Source: Lachnospiraceae bacterium UBA7598 (lineage in GTDB: Bacteria; Bacillota; Clostridia; Lachnospirales; Lachnospiraceae). Taken from it: a stretch of 9,564 bases of DNA. Each line of letters opens with the position of its first letter. The stretch's first letter is position 1. Position numbers and translations under genes: made by a program. The notes under the pieces were generated by a model that was not told the DNA's origin, did not search any database, and was given only the letters and a program-made list of their open reading frames with translations. The stretch covers positions 3,281 through 12,844 of the forward strand of contig DLQV01000156.1 of assembly GCA_002474415.1 (NCBI GenBank). Direction: 5' to 3'. Below, piece by piece: positions 6,540 through 9,564 of this stretch.

Positions 6540-6658
6540 GGTTTCTTCAGAAGGACGGATTTGCGGAGGAGTTTGTTTAGGTATAAGTTTTCTCTATGTG
6601 ACGGAAGAAAATATAATTGAGAAAAATGTCCCCGCAAATCCATCCCTCTGAACAGACC
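6540..6658 (-). repeat. Long imperfect inverted repeat between the methyltransferase gene and the riboswitch promoter
   Basis: Arms 6540-6568 and 6630-6658 are about 29 nt each and pair with only a few mismatches; the best block is CAGAAGGACGGATTTGCGG against CCGCAAATCCATCCCTCTG. Three of the mismatches become G-U pairs when read as minus-strand RNA. The 61-nt interior contains a further TTTTCTC/GAGAAAA pair. It starts 7 nt after the methyltransferase stop. There is no T-run after the stem, so a standard intrinsic terminator is unlikely; a 3'-end stabilising hairpin or a small non-autonomous element is possible. Confidence 0.7.
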
Positions 6659-6664
6659 ACGCAG

Positions 6665-7270
6665 TTAACCAGCAATTTCAAATATCACTATTTTTTCCCG
6701 CGCATTGTTTCCATCAAACAGATCTCTGCAATCGATTTCATCGGAAAACAACAATTCCTCTACAGTCATCAGATAAGCTATGTATTCATCGGACGGATAA
6801 TAGAAAAACAACTTTACTGTTCTCCTGTTTTCATAATAAGAATTCAAAATCCGGGCAATTACTTTTTTCAGCAGTTCCAGCGAAAAAGGATTAAAAAAAT
6901 AAATCCGGTCCACTGCTTCCGGAACTGTATACCGCTCTGCATTCGCAAGTGCAAATGATACCCTGCCGGAAGCCACGGCAGACTCTTTGTTGTTCATAGC
7001 CTTTTCATAAATTCGCTCGTTATATTCGACACCGATGGACTGACATCTGGTTTGATATGCCATAAAAAAATCAACTCTTCCTTTTCCGCAGCCGTAGTCG
7101 AGCAATGTGTTTTCCTTTCGAATCAGACCACTGTTTGCCAGACGTTCCAAAACCGAATAAGGCGTAGGTTCATAAGGATAACGATACTGATCCGCATTTG
7201 TATCGTCTCTGCCAGTGGTGCGAACTGCCAGAAGCCTGTCCCATCTTATCTCGTTCTTTTCTTCTTTCAT
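6665..7270 (-). CDS. Class I SAM-dependent methyltransferase family protein
   Basis: A 201-residue protein, presumably a cytoplasmic methyltransferase of unknown substrate. The SAM-binding motif I is LLDYGCGKG at 57-65, the acidic end of strand 2 is VEYNE (81-85), and FFNPFS (125-130) sits where the motif IV (N/D)PP(Y/F) loop of Rossmann methyltransferases is found. The N-terminal part has RWDRLLAVRTTGRDDTNADQ, then YPYEPTPYSVLERL ahead of the fold. I chose the ATG at 7270 because AAAGGGA lies a few bases upstream and the gene then begins 16 nt after the stop of the deformylase-like gene; an ATG at 7321 would overlap that gene by 35 nt. The two form a likely operon. The fold is well supported. 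The NPF motif is compatible with an amino or nucleic-acid substrate but does not prove it. Confidence 0.82.
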   Translation of the reverse strand: MKEEKNEIRWDRLLAVRTTGRDDTNADQYRYPYEPTPYSVLERLANSGLIRKENTLLDYGCGKGRVDFFMAYQTRCQSIGVEYNERIYEKAMNNKESAVASGRVSFALANAERYTVPEAVDRIYFFNPFSLELLKKVIARILNSYYENRRTVKLFFYYPSDEYIAYLMTVEELLFSDEIDCRDLFDGNNAREKIVIFEIAG

Positions 7271-7286
7271 CTTTTCCCTTTCCCGG

Positions 7287-7697
7287 TTAAATGATAATTC
7301 CGTTGCAATGATCAATTTCATGCTGGATGATCTGCGCCGTCCATCCGGAATATTTTCCGTGCTGTGGTTTAAAATCCTGATCCTGATAATCCACTTCGAT
7401 TTCTTTATATCTGGTACAGTTTCTGGCTCCGTCGAGTGACAGGCAGCTTTCCTCGGTCTGATACTCCCCGGACTTCTTTGTTATCACGGGATTTACCATT
7501 GCAAACTGAAACGGTCCGGCCGCTACAACGATAATTGCTTTGTTTACACCGATCATATTTGCAGCCATGCCGACACAGATTTCCCGGTTGGCACGCAGGG
7601 TGTCTAAGAGATCGGTGATTACCTGCCTGTCGGCTTCTGTTGCAGGGGTTGCTTTTTTAGAAAAAATTTGTTTGCCTTTTACGATGTTTTTGATCAT
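7287..7697 (-). CDS. Peptide deformylase family protein, short form, catalytic Gln replaced by Met
   Basis: Peptide deformylase removes the formyl group from new proteins. This 136-residue member has the three family motifs: CVGMAANMIG at 41-50 (usual GxGLAAxQ), ESCLSL at 83-88 (usual EGCLS) with metal ligand Cys85, and QHEIDH at 125-130 with the two His ligands and the catalytic Glu. The Gln that in E. coli Def (Gln50) helps hold the substrate carbonyl is Met48 here, and the Gly before the Cys is Ser. Typical Def proteins are 150-190 residues, so this is a short form. I chose the ATG at 7697, since related short proteins start MIRNIV; GTGGAG lies 12 nt upstream, a long spacing. It is the first gene of a unit with the methyltransferase. 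It may be an accessory def-like enzyme rather than the housekeeping Def. Confidence 0.85.
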   Translation of the reverse strand: MIKNIVKGKQIFSKKATPATEADRQVITDLLDTLRANREICVGMAANMIGVNKAIIVVAAGPFQFAMVNPVITKKSGEYQTEESCLSLDGARNCTRYKEIEVDYQDQDFKPQHGKYSGWTAQIIQHEIDHCNGIII

Positions 7698-7771
7698 AAT
7701 GTTTGTTATCTCCACTTTTCTTTTTACAGCATCATTACCATATATGGAGGAATGCACGAAATTCCATACTT

Positions 7772-7818
7772 TTTGATTATGCGCACCTTCATTCTGCTAC
7801 ATTCTTTGATTATGCGCA
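7772..7818. repeat. Pair of 14-bp direct repeats upstream of the deformylase-like gene
   Basis: TTTGATTATGCGCA occurs exactly at 7772-7785 and again at 7805-7818, 33 bp apart (about three helical turns). The pair is 75-120 bp upstream of the 7697 start, a region where a promoter for the minus-strand unit must lie. It could be a regulator binding site or a residue of a past insertion. I see no convincing -35/-10 pair here on the minus strand. Confidence 0.5.
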
Positions 7819-7877
7819 ATATTAATTTCAATTTTTATCATGTTACAGTCAACTGTGAAATGTTGTCTTGTGAATTC

Positions 7878-7906
7878 TTGTCATCTAAAATTCTTCATGA
7901 TATGAT
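7878..7906 (+). promoter_or_regulatory. Plus-strand sigma-A type promoter ahead of the transposase remnant
   Basis: TTGTCA (7878-7883) and TATGAT (7901-7906) are exactly 17 nt apart. Transcription would start near 7913 and enter the transposase fragment. The promoter lies outside the recognisable transposase homology, so it may belong to a lost gene or be fortuitous. Confidence 0.55.
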
Positions 7907-7947
7907 ATACTTAGTTTTTAAGAAATGCTGTTTACAAGGAGACAGGT

Positions 7948-8353
7948 AGGAGTTGAGGATATCCTGATTGCATGTGTTGATGGTTTGAATGGATTTCCAC
8001 AGGCAATCGAGGCTGTTTATCCAAAAACAGAGATACAGCAGTGTACCATTCATCAGATCCGTAATTCGACGAAGTTTGTTTCATACAAAGCCATCAAAAA
8101 ATTGATGGCTGATTTGAAAGCTGTAAAACGGTTGATTTATACCACCAATGCAATTGAAGGATTCAACCGTCAGCTCCGGAAAATGACCAAAAGCAAAACG
8201 GTTTTTCCGTCGGATGACAGCCTTTTAAAAATGCTATATCTGGCAACCATGGATATCACGAAAAAATTAACTGGCCACAGGCAGGACTGGGGTCCGATCC
8301 ATTCCCAGCTGGAAATTTATTTTGAAGAACGTCTGACCGGGCGAAACCTGTAA
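7948..8353 (+). pseudogene. IS256-family transposase fragment with internal deletion
   Basis: The frame from 7948 to the stop at 8353 reads as the C-terminal part of an IS256-type (mutator) DDE transposase: GVEDILIACVDGLNGFPQAI (second catalytic Asp), EIQQCTIHQIRNS, then IYTTNAIEGFNRQLRK (catalytic Glu), then TVFPSDDSLLKMLYLA and a C-terminal EIYFEERL. Family members have about 390-410 residues; this frame lacks roughly the first 200 or more, including the first catalytic Asp. The text jumps directly from KLMADLKAV to KRLIYTTNAIE, so about 60-70 residues are missing in frame near 8121-8128. An in-frame ATG at 7925 adds eight codons with no family resemblance. No clear terminal inverted repeat is visible on either side. 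It cannot be an active transposase. Confidence 0.88.
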
Positions 8354-8572
8354 AACCAGCTTGTTTTTTAGGAAATCCATTATACATCAGATAACCCTGT
8401 ACGACATTTTTTTCAGAAAAAGTTGTAAATTGGTGTACCTTTTGTTAGCTACATGCGTAAAATCCTAACGTAAAAATACATCCACCTAGCAAATTTTTGT
8501 TTCAACCACATATCTCTCCATACCACCAACTATTCTATATTTCTGCTAATACTGAAATTTCATCCATCATAT

Positions 8573-9564
8573 TTACCTACAATTAGCCCACATATCATCC
8601 CCTTTTGTAGATGCCCATATTTCTGTGAATATATCAAATTTACTCAGAAAATCCCTGCATTCCTTCTCGATATCGCCAGACAGATACTTGTCCATGAAAT
8701 TCTGCATATGATAAAAACCGATCTGCGTGTCCCCATAGATATCATATGGTACATCTGCCAACCATGTTTTATTCTTATATGAAATTTCCACATATCCCTT
8801 TTGGTATTCCAGCCGGTTGTTCTCATCCCAGCCCGGAACTTTTTTCGACTGATAGAAAAATTTAAAGTTTTTCGGCGGTATAGAATTGATATCTGTCATG
8901 CTGATCACACGCCCCTGAAATGCATGGTGCTGCCATACTTTATTATAGTCAGTACCTCCTGCAAGTGCCAAATCCGGACTTTGTTCCACTTTATCAAAAT
9001 CAACATCTTCCGTTTCCCATTCCCTACTCATTTCATGAATGGTCTGCCGGATGCTGTTTCTCATATCTTCTTCTTTGTAATAATAGTCTGAATTATAATA
9101 CATCCAATCATAATCATCCACACCACCATATCTGGCTGCTATTTCTGCTCCTTCCCTTTCATTTGCAGCGTAAGCGGCATTCACATTGATTTTCTGCAGA
9201 AAGCCATATATTTCTTCCAATATCTGCTGATTATCTTTTGCATTGTATCCATTTGTATATCTCTGCTGAACCATTTCTACACGCATCTCCATACAAATAT
9301 TTTTTATCCTCTGTTGTACGTCCTCTGCGGACATTTCCCCGGAATAGTAGGAATCCATCATATCTTTCATATTTTGTATGACCTGTCCTCCATAACTTCC
9401 GCTTAAACAGGATGATGGCATTCCCTTTATTTTCATAATATCGTTGTAATTTTCACTTGTAAGTTCTAATCGGGAAATACCTTTTGCGTCCAATTCGTAA
9501 TAAGATTTTGCCTGATCCGGCAATTTATAATCATCGCCAAGGTATTTATTTCTTATTTCTTCAT
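8573..9564 (-). CDS. Hypothetical protein, N-terminus outside the window (partial)
   Basis: A frame with 329 complete codons ends at the TAA at 8575-8573 and stays open to the right edge; a TTG at 9523 is only an internal codon, since the frame continues upstream as EEIRNKYLGDDYK. I do not recognise the family. What can be seen: a predominantly helical, charged N-terminal half with IQNMKDMMDSYYSGEMSAED and a Tyr-rich acidic patch YDWMYYNSDYYYKEE near the middle, then a more beta-like C-terminal half with FQGRVISMTDINSIPPKNFK, WLADVPYDIYGDTQIGFY and a final FDIFTEIWAS. No membrane segment is visible in this part. It has the same strand as the neighbouring genes but is separated from them by the transposase remnant, and I see no intrinsic terminator after its stop. 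Confidence 0.8.
   Translation of the reverse strand, partial: EEIRNKYLGDDYKLPDQAKSYYELDAKGISRLELTSENYNDIMKIKGMPSSCLSGSYGGQVIQNMKDMMDSYYSGEMSAEDVQQRIKNICMEMRVEMVQQRYTNGYNAKDNQQILEEIYGFLQKINVNAAYAANEREGAEIAARYGGVDDYDWMYYNSDYYYKEEDMRNSIRQTIHEMSREWETEDVDFDKVEQSPDLALAGGTDYNKVWQHHAFQGRVISMTDINSIPPKNFKFFYQSKKVPGWDENNRLEYQKGYVEISYKNKTWLADVPYDIYGDTQIGFYHMQNFMDKYLSGDIEKECRDFLSKFDIFTEIWASTKGDDMWANCR

Noticed and set aside
7738..7747. Perfect palindrome CCATATATGG resembling a eukaryotic CArG box
   Set aside because: A 10-bp AT-rich palindrome can arise by chance, and CArG recognition has no bacterial counterpart here.
8354..8572. Right terminal inverted repeat of the IS256 element and a terminator for the hypothetical gene
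   Set aside because: No matching left end, no clear target duplication and no GC-rich stem with T-run could be found by eye.

Overview
The window looks like part of a Clostridia chromosome, most likely Lachnospiraceae. I base this on recalled family resemblance of the proteins, moderate GC, AAGGAG-type ribosome sites and a cobalamin riboswitch ahead of a lipoprotein/ABC operon; no database search was possible. Almost every gene is on the minus strand, so the transcription units read from right to left.

Layout from left to right. Positions 1-182 hold the start of a membrane protein that leaves the window, with a very good promoter just upstream. Positions 329-5815 hold a four-gene operon read leftward: an exported lipoprotein form of the cobaltochelatase CbiK, a lipoprotein substrate-binding protein, a FecCD-type permease and a FecE-type ATPase with an extra C-terminal domain. 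The operon leader (about 5816-6480) contains a cobalamin riboswitch, an intrinsic terminator and three copies of a two-hairpin repeat. Two copies lie in tandem inside the riboswitch aptamer, and one sits directly against the cbiK ribosome-binding site. Positions 6540-6658 form a long imperfect inverted repeat. Positions 6665-7697 hold a two-gene unit, a peptide-deformylase-like protein followed by a small methyltransferase. Positions 7948-8353 are a decayed IS256-family transposase on the plus strand, behind a good promoter. Positions 8354-8572 show no gene and no convincing IS end. From 8573 to the right edge there is a protein I do not recognise, whose start lies outside the window.

How the parts fit. 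The riboswitch should lower expression of the operon when cobalamin is plentiful. The encoded proteins would place a cobaltochelatase and a metal-chelate or tetrapyrrole binding protein on the outer face of the membrane, feeding a FecCD/FecE importer. Both lipoproteins carry a small domain starting LEDGxYT with an internal TVKDG, which suggests a shared ligand or docking role. The most unusual feature is the leader: removing the two 77-bp repeats from the 358-nt aptamer leaves about 204 nt, a normal size for this class, so the repeats seem to have been tolerated as extensions of a variable peripheral arm.
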